Shown: positions 28,787 through 39,515, numbered from the stretch's first letter. The stretch: DNA of 64,000 nt from Flammeovirgaceae bacterium (GCA_021299455.1 JAJTGQ010000006.1:1-64000); one strand, 5' to 3'. A program made the numbers and translations. Notes: generated by a model not told the origin, from the letters alone.

Positions 28787-31744
28787 ATGAAAATCATAAA
28801 AAAAGTCTTGATAGGCCTGGGTATTTTCCTTGGCTTACTATTCGCAGCTGCCCTTATTTTACCGCGTGTTTTTAAAGAGGATATTAAAAGTGCCATTGAT
28901 AGAGAAATAGCCAAGTCCGTTAATGCAGATGTCATTTTTGACGTTAATAACTTTAGCCTGTCACTCTTCAGCAACTTTCCGAACATGACGGTAGAGGTAA
29001 AAGAATTGGGTGTTTTCAACAGAGCTCCCTTTGAAGGGCATCCGCTATTTGTTATCGAGGAATTTCAGGTCGAAATCAATTTGCGAGATATTCTTTTTGG
29101 AGATCAATTGCGGGTGAAGGGCATCACCTTGACTCGCCCACAAATCAGCATTAAGGTATTGAAAGATGGTAGTGCAAACTATGACATTGTTATTCCTTCT
29201 ACCGATACGCTACAGCAGCAATCAACAGAGCCTAGCAAATTTTCATTTGGGATTGACCATTGGGAGGTGATAAATGGATCGTTCGTTTATAACGACCAAA
29301 CTATGCCATACTTTATGTCTGTCAAAGATTTGGATCATTCTGGAAGTGGCAACTTTAATGAGGCCGAGTTTGATTTAAAGACAACAAGTATTGGTGACTC
29401 CCTAACAGTTTCTTATGGTGGAGTTGAATACCTCTCCAACAAACGCGCGGAAGTTGAAATGACCATCGGCATCAGCGAAGCCTACACGAAATACACATTC
29501 AAAGAAAATACGGCTAAGCTCAATGACTTTACCGTTAATTTTGACGGTTGGTTTAAAATGAATGAAAAGGACTACGGCATGGATATCAGTTTTAAAAGCC
29601 CTGAGACTTCTTTCAAGAGCCTGCTATCTCTGGTACCGGGTATGTATTCAAAAGACTTCTCGAAAATTGAAACAAAGGGAGAGCTTGCATTTAACGGATT
29701 CGTGAAAGGAACCTATAGCGAAACACAAATGCCCGCCTTTAATCTTGGCTTGCGTGTAAATGATGCCATGTTCAAGTATCCTGATCTGCCATCTGCAGTA
29801 ACCAATATTAACATGGATCTGTTGGTGGACAATAAAACGGGTGTTATCGAGAATACCATGATTGATCTAAAAAGACTACATCTGGATTTTGGATCCAATC
29901 CAGTAGATGCGCGGTTGTTGATTGAAAACTTGAAGGATTTCCGAATGGATGCCAACGTAAAGGCGAAGTTGAACTTGGCTGAGCTGACTAAAATGGTGCC
30001 CACTCAGGGAATGGAACTCAAAGGTATTTTTGCAGTGGATGCAAATGCAAAAGGGGTTTATGATAGCGTTCGCAAAATTATTCCGGCCATCGATGTAGCG
30101 ATGCGTTTGGATGGGGGCTACGCCAAGGCGAGTCAGTTTCCTCTTCCCTTGGAGGATATTCATTTCATTTCAACGGTAAAAAATTCGTCCGGCAAGATGG
30201 CGGAGACATTTATTACTGTAAAAGACTTCGCGATGGTAATGGAAGGCGAAAAATTTGCTGCGGAGTTATTGTTACAGAACTTGGACGACTACACCTGGGA
30301 TTTGAAAGTGAATGGTGGGATTGACATCGAGAAAATGACAAAAATATTTCCTCTCGAGGGGATGGCGCTTGCAGGAAAGGTAAAAGCAAACATAGAGACG
30401 AAAGGCAAGTTTTCGGATGTGAATGCAAAGCGATATGATAAATTACCAACAAGTGGTTCTGCTTCATTGAAAGATTTCAAATTTAATTCAAAGACGCTTG
30501 CTTACGCAGTAGGAATATCACAAGCGGAGGCCACGTTTAATCCGCAAAAAATTGAGTTAAAAAACACGAGCGGTACAATCGGTAAAAGTGATTTTAGCGT
30601 AGACGGATCGGTGAGTAACTACATTGGCTATGTATTTGGCAAGGAGACCATCAAAGGAAACATGAATTTCAATTCTACGCTACTAGACCTGAATGAGTTC
30701 ATGACTGAATCAACTGAACCGGCCAAAAAAGATACCGCGTCTTTTGGTGTGATACCGATACCACAAAACATTGATTTCACATTGCATTCTGATATCAAAA
30801 CAGTAAAAATGATGGAGTACGTGCTCACCAATGCAAATGGCGATGTCATTCTAAAGGAAGGGGTGGCTAACCTCAGTGGCGTTAAGTTTAATATGTTAGG
30901 CGGTTCTTTTGGTGTAAGTGGGGCGTACAATACAAAAGACATAAATCATCCCAAGTATGATTTTGCTTTGAAGATTGAAAACCTTTCCATTCAACAAGCG
31001 GCCAATTCTTTTTCAGTAGTTAAAACGTATGCTCCTATTGCCGGGCTCGTAAATGGAAATTTTGGTACCGACTTTAAAATTAACGGAGAGTTGGGACAAG
31101 ATATGATGCCCAAGTTAAATACAATAACAGGCGCAGGGTTGATTAAAATTGCACAGGCCTCGTTGACCAAATCAAATTTAGTTTCCAGTATTACTTCCCT
31201 CACGAAGCTGAACAATACGGATAATGTTAGCCTGCAAGATGTTTTGATGTCTGCAACAATTACAGACGGAAGGCTAAGCGTAAAACCATTTAATGTGAAG
31301 TTTGGTGATTATGTGACTACGATTAGTGGCAGTTCTGGTCTCGATAAATCAATCGACTATACAATTAAAATGATGGTTCCAGCCGGGCAATTAGGTTCGC
31401 AGTTTCAGGGCTTTTTGAATCAGGCAACCGGATCTCAAAATTCAACTTCGGAAATCCCTGTTACGATTGGATTGACAGGTTTGTTCAGCGCCCCTAAAAC
31501 CACTTTGCTCATGCAAGAGCAAAAACAACAGGTAAAGGAAGCCGTGACGAATGTAGCCGTTGATAAGGGAAAAGAAGTATTGAAGGATGTAATTAAAGAT
31601 ACACCGGCCAAGGATCTTGTGAATGGTATTTTAGGTGGAGGCACTAAAAAAGACTCCACAAAAACCGATACAACAAAAGCAGATCCCGTAAAAGAAGCAC
31701 TTCAGAATAAACTGAATAAATTCTTTAGAAAGAAGAACAACTAG
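28787..31744 (+). CDS. AsmA family protein, 985 aa
   Basis: AsmA-like proteins are anchored in the inner membrane by one N-terminal helix (here residues about 4-25, VLIGLGIFLGLLFAAALIL) and extend a long beta groove across the periplasm; relatives move phospholipids to the outer membrane. The start region (LPRVFKEDIKSAIDREIAKSVNADVIFDV) and NFSLSLFSNFPNMTVEVKELGV fit the Bacteroidota AsmA pattern. So does the C-terminal AsmA_2 region (about 720-930), with LNTITGAGLIKIAQASL and repeated beta strands. The end is a Lys/Asp/Thr-rich tail. A second, similarly sized AsmA protein lies at 36255-39401. The ATG at 28787 starts the membrane helix and follows a -7 box. Confidence 0.9.
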   Translation: MKIIKKVLIGLGIFLGLLFAAALILPRVFKEDIKSAIDREIAKSVNADVIFDVNNFSLSLFSNFPNMTVEVKELGVFNRAPFEGHPLFVIEEFQVEINLRDILFGDQLRVKGITLTRPQISIKVLKDGSANYDIVIPSTDTLQQQSTEPSKFSFGIDHWEVINGSFVYNDQTMPYFMSVKDLDHSGSGNFNEAEFDLKTTSIGDSLTVSYGGVEYLSNKRAEVEMTIGISEAYTKYTFKENTAKLNDFTVNFDGWFKMNEKDYGMDISFKSPETSFKSLLSLVPGMYSKDFSKIETKGELAFNGFVKGTYSETQMPAFNLGLRVNDAMFKYPDLPSAVTNINMDLLVDNKTGVIENTMIDLKRLHLDFGSNPVDARLLIENLKDFRMDANVKAKLNLAELTKMVPTQGMELKGIFAVDANAKGVYDSVRKIIPAIDVAMRLDGGYAKASQFPLPLEDIHFISTVKNSSGKMAETFITVKDFAMVMEGEKFAAELLLQNLDDYTWDLKVNGGIDIEKMTKIFPLEGMALAGKVKANIETKGKFSDVNAKRYDKLPTSGSASLKDFKFNSKTLAYAVGISQAEATFNPQKIELKNTSGTIGKSDFSVDGSVSNYIGYVFGKETIKGNMNFNSTLLDLNEFMTESTEPAKKDTASFGVIPIPQNIDFTLHSDIKTVKMMEYVLTNANGDVILKEGVANLSGVKFNMLGGSFGVSGAYNTKDINHPKYDFALKIENLSIQQAANSFSVVKTYAPIAGLVNGNFGTDFKINGELGQDMMPKLNTITGAGLIKIAQASLTKSNLVSSITSLTKLNNTDNVSLQDVLMSATITDGRLSVKPFNVKFGDYVTTISGSSGLDKSIDYTIKMMVPAGQLGSQFQGFLNQATGSQNSTSEIPVTIGLTGLFSAPKTTLLMQEQKQQVKEAVTNVAVDKGKEVLKDVIKDTPAKDLVNGILGGGTKKDSTKTDTTKADPVKEALQNKLNKFFRKKNN

Positions 31745-31880
31745 ATTACCACCTATATCGCTGGGCAAGAATGAATTTTGATCGGTTTCTACCGACCATG
31801 TAAATGGATGGCCTGTAGAAATTGGAAATCTTTATTTTTCCTATTGCAATCAGTTTTGAATTCACCAAATACCCATTCAA

Positions 31881-34800
31881 ATGAAAAAAATAGTTAGTCT
31901 TTGCCTTATTGTGTTCGCACTAGTTTATAGTCAATACGTGTTAGCGCAGGAGCCCAAGAAGGAAATAAAAGCAGATTCAACCAAAAAAGAAAAAGCAAAG
32001 AAGAAGAAGGATCTTCCGCTAGAAATTGCGAGGCGTATTCCGTTAAAAACAAACGAAGGCAGCTGGATGTCACTGGACGTAAGTCCGGACGGAAAAACGA
32101 TCGCGTTTGATTTCCTGGGCGATATTTTCACCATGCCTATTACTGGTGGAAAGCCGGTTCAATTTACTAAGGGAATGTCTTTTGACTCTCATCCAAAGTT
32201 TAGCCCCGATGGAACGAAGTTGTTATTTATCTCGGATCGCAGTGGAGGTGAAAATATTTGGTGGTTCAATCTGGATAAGAAAGATTCTCTTCAGGTTACG
32301 AAGGGGAACAATGAACATTATCAATCGGCAGAGTGGACTCCCGATGGAACTTACATTGTTGCTTCCCGTGGAATCAGAAATTTAAAGCTTTGGATGTTTC
32401 ATAAGGAGGGCGGTTCCGGTGCGCAACTCATCAGCAAACCTGATAATCTGAAAACGGTAGAACCTGCATTTGGCAACGATGGTCGATTTGTTTGGTTTGC
32501 ACATCGCACGGGCGCGTGGAACTACAACGCTCAATTACCGCAATATCAAATCAGCACCTATGATCGTGACAACGGAGAGATTGAAAGAAAAACGCAGCGG
32601 TATGGTTCTGCTTTTTCACCTACCCTTTCACCAGATGGCAAGTGGCTGGTGTATGGGACCAGACACAATGATCAAACAGGATTAATATTACGCGAAATAA
32701 AATCAGGTGACGAAAAATGGCTTGCCTATCCGGTGCAGCGTGATGAACAGGAGTCCATTGCTCCGCTGGGTGTGTTGCCAGCGATGTCATTCACCCCAGA
32801 TAGCAAAGAAGTAGTGGCTTCCTATGGTGGAAAGTTTTATCGTATCCCGGTAGCAGGAGGTGACGCTATCAATATTCCATTTGAAATGGAGACCGAATTT
32901 TTGGTTGGGCCTCGTGTAGATTTTAAATACCCTATCAAAGACGACAAGGATATGATTGCAACACAAATCCGTGATGCGGTTGTTTCTCCAGATGGAAAGC
33001 AGGTGGCGCTAACGGTATTGAATCGATTGTATTTGTACGATATTCAAAAGGCGACATACAAACGAATAACATCTAATAATTTTACCGAAGCACAACCTAC
33101 CTGGAGTCCAGATGGCAGTCAGTTAGCATGGGTTACTTGGGAAAATAATGCAGGGCATGTTTACAAGTTAAATTTGAAATTGAAAGATGCCAAGCCAGTT
33201 CGGCTTACTACTGTAGCGGGATTATACACAGAACCCGTTTGGTCATATCAAGGCAATAAAATTGTTTTCTTCCGTGGAGCAACACAAACGTTCAAAGACG
33301 CGGATAGCCCATTTTTTCAAGGAGCGCAAGAAGATCTTATTTGGATTTCTAGTGATGGAGGCCCACTCAATTTCATCGCGAAAGCGAAGGGAAGAAGTAA
33401 TCCACACTTTACAAAATCAGAAGATCGTATCTATTTATACAATGGTCAAAAAGGTTTGCTCTCTATTCGTTGGGATGGCACCGATGAAAAAGCACATCTG
33501 CGAGTAACAGGTATTACGGTTTATGGCTCGGTGCTTATGGCTGATAATTGTATGTTGAATGAATCAGAAATGGAGCCGGCTCAAGAGCCATCCATCGCTG
33601 ATGTGATAAAAATAGCACCTGAGGGCGACAAGGCATTGGCTCAAATCAACAATGAAATTTATGTGATCACCATCCCTAAGACAGGAGGCGATACGCCAAA
33701 AGTATCTGTGGCCGAAGCGGACAAAGCTCAATTCCCTTCGCGTAAGCTAACCAAACTTGGAGGTGAGTTCGCTAGCTGGAGTAGCAATGCAAAGACGGTT
33801 TATTTTACATTAGGCAATGCTTTCTTCACTTACAATTTGGATTCCGCGAAGACAAAAGAAGATGCCCTCAAGAAAAAGAAAGCAGCCGAAGAAAAGGCAA
33901 AAGAGCTAGAGGAGGCGAAGGGCGATAAAAAGGATGAGAACCTGCCTGCCGGCAAGGCAGGGAAAGATGACAAGAAGGATGATAAAAAAGATGAGAAGAA
34001 AGACGAAGGATACAAGCCAACAGAAGTAAGGATAAAAGTGACCGTGCAAAAGGATGTGCCTCAAGGAAAAATCTTATTGCAGAATGCACGCATCGTAACG
34101 ATGAAGGGTGATGAGGTAATTGAAAGTGGAGATGTGCTGATCGAAAATGCGCGGATCACGCAAGTGGGTGCAGCTGGTTCGATAGCTGTTGATGGATCTG
34201 TTCAAAAAATGGATTTGAAGGGAAAGACGATCGTTCCTGGATTTGTAGATACACACTCGCACATGTGGCCCGCCTGGGGCATTCACAAAAATCAAGTATG
34301 GATGTATGCCGCCAATCTTGCCTACGGAGTAACCACCACCAGAGATCCACAGACAGCTACCACTGACGTACTGACCTATGGAGACATGGTTGAGACTGGA
34401 CAAATCATTGGTCCCCGGATTTATTCTACCGGACCTGGTGTTGGGTTCTGGGCTTATAACATCAAAGACCTGGATCAGGCTAAGGATATTTTGAAACAGT
34501 ATTCAGAATACTACAATACGAAGACCATCAAAATGTATTTGACCGGAAACAGACAACATCGTCAATGGATTATTCAAGCTGCGAAAGAACAAAGCTTAAT
34601 GCCAACAACCGAAGGAGGTCTGGATTTCAAATTGAATATGACCAACCTGATTGATGGATATCCGGGTCACGAGCATGCACTACCAATTTATCCATTGTAC
34701 AAGGATGTGGCTACTTCTATTGCGGAAGCAAAGATGACCTACACGCCCACGTTGCTTGTAGCTTATGGTGGGCCATGGGCTGAGAATTTTTATTACGCTA

Positions 34801-35318
34801 CTGAAAACGTAAATGGCGATCCGAAACTGAATCACTTTACAGCAAAATCTGAACTGGACGAGAAGTCAAGAAGAAGACCAGGATGGTTTATGAAAGAAGA
34901 ACATGTGTTTGAAGACCATGCTAAGTTTGTGAATGATTTAGTAAAAGCAGGTGGCAATGCGGGTGTTGGTTCGCACGGACAGTTACAAGGTCTGGGCTAT
35001 CATTGGGAGCTTTGGAGTGTGGCTTCTGGCGGCATGCGAAATATTGATGCTTTGAAAGTGGCGACTATTCATGGCGCAAGGGCCATTGGATTGGATACCG
35101 ACATTGGAAGTATCGAAGCAGGAAAACTTGCTGACCTGATAATCTTAGACAAAAACCCATTGGAGAATTTAAGGAACACTAACTCCGTCAATCAGGTGAT
35201 GAAGAATGGAAGGCTATACGATGGGAACACACTCGATGAAGTGTACCCAACCGTACGTAAAGCGCCCAATTTCGCAAAAGATCAGGCGGTGCCGGTAGGA
35301 GTGCCTGGCATCAAGTAG
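31881..35318 (+). CDS. Exported PD40 propeller fused to an amidohydrolase
   Basis: The 1145-aa protein has a signal peptide (MKKIVSLCLIVFALVYSQYVLAQ). A TolB/DPP-like propeller (about 60-630) has repeats such as SPDGKTIAFDFLGDIF, SPDGTKLLFISDRSG and SPDGKWLVYGTR. A Lys/Asp/Glu-rich linker follows (about 655-715), then an amidohydrolase barrel. The metal-binding HSH (H792, H794) is in VDTHSHMWPAWG, and further His-bearing motifs are GHEHALPIYP and GVGSHGQLQG. The last part contains GLDTDIGSIEAGKLADLIIL, typical of imidazolonepropionase-like enzymes. Such fusions are common in Bacteroidota; the substrate is unknown, with a role in peptide or cyclic amide breakdown likely. A 21-nt repeat lies in the linker. 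It is followed by a strong terminator. Confidence 0.92.
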   Translation: MKKIVSLCLIVFALVYSQYVLAQEPKKEIKADSTKKEKAKKKKDLPLEIARRIPLKTNEGSWMSLDVSPDGKTIAFDFLGDIFTMPITGGKPVQFTKGMSFDSHPKFSPDGTKLLFISDRSGGENIWWFNLDKKDSLQVTKGNNEHYQSAEWTPDGTYIVASRGIRNLKLWMFHKEGGSGAQLISKPDNLKTVEPAFGNDGRFVWFAHRTGAWNYNAQLPQYQISTYDRDNGEIERKTQRYGSAFSPTLSPDGKWLVYGTRHNDQTGLILREIKSGDEKWLAYPVQRDEQESIAPLGVLPAMSFTPDSKEVVASYGGKFYRIPVAGGDAINIPFEMETEFLVGPRVDFKYPIKDDKDMIATQIRDAVVSPDGKQVALTVLNRLYLYDIQKATYKRITSNNFTEAQPTWSPDGSQLAWVTWENNAGHVYKLNLKLKDAKPVRLTTVAGLYTEPVWSYQGNKIVFFRGATQTFKDADSPFFQGAQEDLIWISSDGGPLNFIAKAKGRSNPHFTKSEDRIYLYNGQKGLLSIRWDGTDEKAHLRVTGITVYGSVLMADNCMLNESEMEPAQEPSIADVIKIAPEGDKALAQINNEIYVITIPKTGGDTPKVSVAEADKAQFPSRKLTKLGGEFASWSSNAKTVYFTLGNAFFTYNLDSAKTKEDALKKKKAAEEKAKELEEAKGDKKDENLPAGKAGKDDKKDDKKDEKKDEGYKPTEVRIKVTVQKDVPQGKILLQNARIVTMKGDEVIESGDVLIENARITQVGAAGSIAVDGSVQKMDLKGKTIVPGFVDTHSHMWPAWGIHKNQVWMYAANLAYGVTTTRDPQTATTDVLTYGDMVETGQIIGPRIYSTGPGVGFWAYNIKDLDQAKDILKQYSEYYNTKTIKMYLTGNRQHRQWIIQAAKEQSLMPTTEGGLDFKLNMTNLIDGYPGHEHALPIYPLYKDVATSIAEAKMTYTPTLLVAYGGPWAENFYYATENVNGDPKLNHFTAKSELDEKSRRRPGWFMKEEHVFEDHAKFVNDLVKAGGNAGVGSHGQLQGLGYHWELWSVASGGMRNIDALKVATIHGARAIGLDTDIGSIEAGKLADLIILDKNPLENLRNTNSVNQVMKNGRLYDGNTLDEVYPTVRKAPNFAKDQAVPVGVPGIK
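33941..33961. repeat. 21-nt GC-rich near-palindrome in the amidohydrolase linker (copy 3)
   Basis: CCTGCCTGCCGGCAAGGCAG plus G (33941-33961). It is read as LPAGKAG inside a Lys/Asp-rich linker. It belongs to the same repeat family as at 7701, 7914 and 60054. Confidence 0.75.
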
Positions 35319-35340
35319 AACTCCACTAGCTCAGTTGAAA

Positions 35341-35372
35341 AAAAGTCCTGACGGTATCGTCAGGACTTTTTG
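35341..35372. terminator. Bidirectional intrinsic terminator
   Basis: AAAAGTCCTGAC (35341-35352) pairs with GTCAGGACTTTT (35359-35370). An extra G-C pair closes the loop, giving a 13-bp stem around GTAT, with A and T runs outside. It is 22 bases after the amidohydrolase stop and 16 before the convergent SDR stop. Confidence 0.92.
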
Positions 35373-35388
35373 TTTTTTGAGTACAATA

Positions 35389-36150
35389 TTAAATGGTAAA
35401 TCCACCATCGGCAGTGAACACGCTGCCGGTGCAATAGGCTGAGGAATCGGAAGCCAGGTATAGTGCGAGCGCTGCAATTTCTTCTGGCGTACCTACTCGC
35501 TTAATCGGTAGCACTTTCATCATCATCGCCATCATTTTATCGTTGCTCCACAATGCTTCGCTGAATTTTGTTTTAATCAATCCGGGGCAAATGACATTCG
35601 CCCGAATATTATCATCTCCCCATTCTTTGGCCATTACTTTAGTAAGAGAAATGAGAGCTGCCTTACTCATGCTGTAAATCCCCAGTCCACCTTCGGGGCG
35701 CAATCCGCCAATAGAACTGATGTTAATGACAGAGCCGGATTTTTTTGCTTTCAGCGTTGGGTAGAGCTTCTTAGCGAGTTCAAAGGGACCTTTCACATTT
35801 ACCGCTATGATTTTGTCAAAAGCTTCCAAACTGGTGTCAACCACAGGTCCAAATACAGGGTTTGTAGCTGCATTATTTACCACAATATCGATAGTTCCAT
35901 ACTTGGCGAGTGTTGCGTCTGCCAGCTTATGTACATCTGCCATGTCGCCCATGTGGCAAGCAATGGCCGTCACTTCAAAACCCTTGGCTTTTATTTCGGC
36001 AGCCACTGCATCTACGGCTTCCTGCTTGCGACTACTGACAATTACTTTTGCCCCCGCGGCCGCGTAATATTCGGCAATGGCCTGACCAATGCCTTTTGAT
36101 GCGCCTGTTACAAGTGCAACTTTTCCTTCCAGTGAAAATGGGTTTTGCAT
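35389..36150 (-). CDS. Short-chain dehydrogenase/reductase (SDR), classical type
   Basis: The 253-aa protein is a classical SDR. It has the nucleotide-binding TGASKGIG (15-22), NNAATNP near 92-98, Ser145/Ser146 in VINISSIGG, and the catalytic Tyr159 and Lys163 in GIYSMSKAAL. The C-terminal IKRVGTPEEIAALALYLASD and TADGG complete the fold. An Arg in SSRKQEA (residue 41) after the second strand favours NADPH. It resembles DHRS4-like reductases and 3-ketoacyl-ACP reductases, but the substrate cannot be told. The gene is isolated between the terminator and the second AsmA gene on the same strand. Confidence 0.93.
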   Translation of the reverse strand: MQNPFSLEGKVALVTGASKGIGQAIAEYYAAAGAKVIVSSRKQEAVDAVAAEIKAKGFEVTAIACHMGDMADVHKLADATLAKYGTIDIVVNNAATNPVFGPVVDTSLEAFDKIIAVNVKGPFELAKKLYPTLKAKKSGSVINISSIGGLRPEGGLGIYSMSKAALISLTKVMAKEWGDDNIRANVICPGLIKTKFSEALWSNDKMMAMMMKVLPIKRVGTPEEIAALALYLASDSSAYCTGSVFTADGGFTI

Positions 36151-36254
36151 AAATATGATTTATGGTTTCAAGATATGGATTTTTGTGAACCACCGCAAAG
36201 CGAAGAGCCTTCCTTTGTGATGGACAATTTGCAAAGAATCTCAGTTTAAATCAG

Positions 36255-39200
36255 CTACTTCCCCAACGAAAAATCAAACTTATCTGGCGTGCCTTTTATG
36301 CGCACATTCAAAAAGCGAATTCGTTTTTCTTTATCTCGATACTGAATCGCATCAACTTGATCCGGGTCTATTTCATTCTTTTTCTTTCCACCAAACAAAG
36401 CCTGAACGCCCACTTGGGTAACCATGCCCCACGGAACACGAATGAGATAATCCATGTTTAGATCTAATGATTGGCTGCCCTCCATTTCGATGAAGCCAAG
36501 AGACGTATTAATCGTCATAGCTGGAATCTGAAGCACACCATTTTTTAGGTCTAACTTGTTTTGCAAGGTATCGAAGCGAACCAATCGAATATTCTTGTCT
36601 TTAAAATAGCCCGCCATAGCCTGCAGCGGAGCAAAATCGACTAGGCTTCCATTTGTTATGTGTACGTCTAAATGAGCTTCGCCTTCATTAAGTATCGGTG
36701 TTAAGTCGGGGTGTACATGAAACAAGCTGCTGACATTGCCCGATAGCGAGCCATGGAGATTTTTACTCACCATTACATCTTGCCCGAAGTTGTCAAACTT
36801 AATGAGTAATTGATCAAGATTAATATTTGAAAAATCTGTTTTGTTTTTGAAATAGATTTTCTTGGGATCAGAAGCGTTAAAATAGCCGTTCATCGCCATT
36901 GATCCACCAGCTAAATCCATCGCTAGCGTATCGATGAACATATAGTGGTTTGCCTGCAATCTTAAATTACTTTTTAAGTTACTGATTTTGATATTATGAT
37001 GAGTTAGTTTGGTAATGTTTGCATTTACGCGCATGTCGGTAAAAGGAATCTCAAAGACGTTAAAGGCTTTATTGTGCTGTTCAGCTGTTTTCAACGAATC
37101 TTTTTTGAAATTGAGAAGTTGGTCTAAATCTAGATTGTCAGCTTGAAAGGAAAATTGATTATCCCGTTTTTTTAATTTCACATCTTTACCTGTGTAGTAG
37201 TTGAGGTTAATCAAAAAATCGCTTGCACCCATTCGAGCCGATAGATTTTGAATCGTCAAATGATCGTCTTCATAATGGATGCGCCCAGCCAGCTTTTCGA
37301 TCTTGAGTGGATGAACCCGCATCTTCCCCTCTACTTTACTAACGATTAAATCAGCGGAGCGAAAATGGTTATCAAAAAACAGGTCTGCCGACCCATGCAA
37401 GCGAAGATCTTTGATTACTTCACTTTGGTAATCTTTTGGGAGGTAGCTTTCCCCGCGATAGGTAAGGAGATTGTTAAGTTTTAACTGTTCAGAATACAAA
37501 TCGAATTCAAAACGAGTATCCCCCCGTTTAACCGAATCGAACCAAATCGCATAGTTGGAAAGTTTACCGTTGAAATGAAAATCAGACTGATCAATAGCAC
37601 CACTCAGGTCTTTTAATTGAAAGGAAGAATCGGTAACAATTACATCCGCGTGGATGTCGTGTAGTGTGTGCGGATAACCTTTAATTTTTGCATATAAGTC
37701 ATCGATAAAAAATTCACCAATAGGGAGTGGGCTTTGTTTTAGATTGTTGACAGATGTTTGTAGGGCACATCGGATTCTAAAATCTGTCATTTCTTCATCT
37801 ATCATTTTTGATAAGGCAGTATCAAAACGCAATAGCTGCGGGAAGTCAATTTTTTTAGAAGCCGCATCAAAATAAATCGATATATTTTTATTTGGACGAT
37901 GAAAGAGAGCCGGCAAATCACTGATGGTGCCCGATACTTTAATGTCTGAGTTCCCTGTATATACAGTGAGCGAGTCAAGGGTGAATTTACCTCCGCTCAT
38001 AATAGCGTGTATATTCATTCGATCCACTTTTTGTATTTTATTGGACAATGAAAAGGCAAGGTCTCTTACGATGAGTTCGCTTTCAATCCCCTCTTTTAAC
38101 TTAGCAAAAGAGTTTTCTGGTTTTTGAAAATCGATGAGCTCGCTGAAATTCATGTTTAGAAGGACTTGACCTTTCAGTCCCTCCACATTTTTGATTCCCA
38201 GAAAGCCTGCCAGAAAATCGAGATCTAAATTCGAGACAAGGCTAACAGCAACCTGCGGATTGGTAAAATCTTGAATGCGGAAACTTCCACGGAAAGAACC
38301 TTTCGCGGGGCGAAAGGAAAAATCGCGCATCTCGAAAACAGATGTTTTGAAGTTACGCTCTACACCGTTTGTAAACGATCCAACAAAACCCAATTGATCA
38401 ATACTCTTTTTCCCTTCAATATTTTCTATCGAACCATTTTTACAACCAAATTGAAAATTCAATTTTGGCTGATAGGTAGATGTCAACTTTCCTTGTACGG
38501 TGCCCAAGAAATAGATCTGTCCTTGATTTTCATATTGCGCAATTAAATCGGCTGCTTCCGGGGGGGCAAAAGACGTAAAAAGGCTGAAGTCAGGCTTTTC
38601 TCCTTGTAGCGTCAAATTAAAATCTAAATCATTGAGGGTCTGAACGGTTCCATCAATTGCAAAAGAAGCATTTTCAAGTTGGATATGTGTATCAGAAAAT
38701 TTAGCCGTCTTTGTCCGCGATTGAAAGCTGAATTTGGTTTTGATTTTTACGTTTTTGTCGTGGAAAAAGGTTGCGGTGTTGTTTTTTACAAAACTACCGC
38801 GCAGTTCTGTTTGAAGTGAAAGATGAGTCTGAGCCGAATCAATCTGTATTGTCGCTACCGCTTTTAGAATGTTAGCTTGGTACTCGCTTGAATCGGTTAC
38901 TTTCAGGAAAGAAATCTTAAAATCTTCTACTGCAAATTTTTTCAGGTGCATTTGAACGGATGAAGACGAACTTTCACCAGATGATGATTTGATTTTTTTC
39001 GCGTGCAGCAGATTAATATCGCCATTCGCCCATTGTACAACATCAACATGCCCCCCCTTCACATCAATTAGTCGAATATCGAAGACCGAACGGATGACAT
39101 CGATCCAGCGAAACCCCAAGTAGAGATGATTAATTTCGTAGAGCGGTTTTGTTTCTTTGTTCTTTGATTCGTAAAAAGAAATACCACGCAAGTCAAGATC

Positions 39201-39401
39201 GAGGTAAGGAAAATCGTGGAACAGGGAAACTTGACTTGATTTTACTTCTAGATAACCATTGAAATCCTCGTTGACTTGCTCTATTGCCCATTGCGTAATC
39301 TCTTGTTGTTTGTAGTAAACAATAGAGAAGGAAACAACCACGAATAGGATACTGGTTAGTAGAAAAACGAGTGTGTATTTAACAACATTTTTTAACTCCA
39401 T
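36255..39401 (-). CDS. AsmA family protein, about 1048 aa (second paralogue)
   Basis: This is a second very long AsmA-type protein with one N-terminal membrane helix (YTLVFLLTSILFVVVSFSIVYY, about residues 8-29). A typical start follows (EQVNEDFNGYLEVKSSQVSLFHDFPYLDLDLRGI), then long repetitive beta sequence. The C-terminal region has LDLNMDYLIRVPWGMV, common in this family. It may build a lipid bridge between the membranes like its paralogue at 28787; the specific role is inference. The ATG at 39401 starts the hydrophobic helix directly; a TTG eight codons upstream is less likely. It is divergent from the TetR gene. Confidence 0.88.
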   Translation of the reverse strand: MELKNVVKYTLVFLLTSILFVVVSFSIVYYKQQEITQWAIEQVNEDFNGYLEVKSSQVSLFHDFPYLDLDLRGISFYESKNKETKPLYEINHLYLGFRWIDVIRSVFDIRLIDVKGGHVDVVQWANGDINLLHAKKIKSSSGESSSSSVQMHLKKFAVEDFKISFLKVTDSSEYQANILKAVATIQIDSAQTHLSLQTELRGSFVKNNTATFFHDKNVKIKTKFSFQSRTKTAKFSDTHIQLENASFAIDGTVQTLNDLDFNLTLQGEKPDFSLFTSFAPPEAADLIAQYENQGQIYFLGTVQGKLTSTYQPKLNFQFGCKNGSIENIEGKKSIDQLGFVGSFTNGVERNFKTSVFEMRDFSFRPAKGSFRGSFRIQDFTNPQVAVSLVSNLDLDFLAGFLGIKNVEGLKGQVLLNMNFSELIDFQKPENSFAKLKEGIESELIVRDLAFSLSNKIQKVDRMNIHAIMSGGKFTLDSLTVYTGNSDIKVSGTISDLPALFHRPNKNISIYFDAASKKIDFPQLLRFDTALSKMIDEEMTDFRIRCALQTSVNNLKQSPLPIGEFFIDDLYAKIKGYPHTLHDIHADVIVTDSSFQLKDLSGAIDQSDFHFNGKLSNYAIWFDSVKRGDTRFEFDLYSEQLKLNNLLTYRGESYLPKDYQSEVIKDLRLHGSADLFFDNHFRSADLIVSKVEGKMRVHPLKIEKLAGRIHYEDDHLTIQNLSARMGASDFLINLNYYTGKDVKLKKRDNQFSFQADNLDLDQLLNFKKDSLKTAEQHNKAFNVFEIPFTDMRVNANITKLTHHNIKISNLKSNLRLQANHYMFIDTLAMDLAGGSMAMNGYFNASDPKKIYFKNKTDFSNINLDQLLIKFDNFGQDVMVSKNLHGSLSGNVSSLFHVHPDLTPILNEGEAHLDVHITNGSLVDFAPLQAMAGYFKDKNIRLVRFDTLQNKLDLKNGVLQIPAMTINTSLGFIEMEGSQSLDLNMDYLIRVPWGMVTQVGVQALFGGKKKNEIDPDQVDAIQYRDKEKRIRFLNVRIKGTPDKFDFSLGK

Positions 39402-39515
39402 TGTAGAAAGGGCATTTACTCTCAAAAGTATTTAAAATATTGACGCATTATGCAATTAACCGTTTTCGAACCCCTCTATTTCAACAACGCACTAAGACAC
39501 AATGTTTTTTATTTA

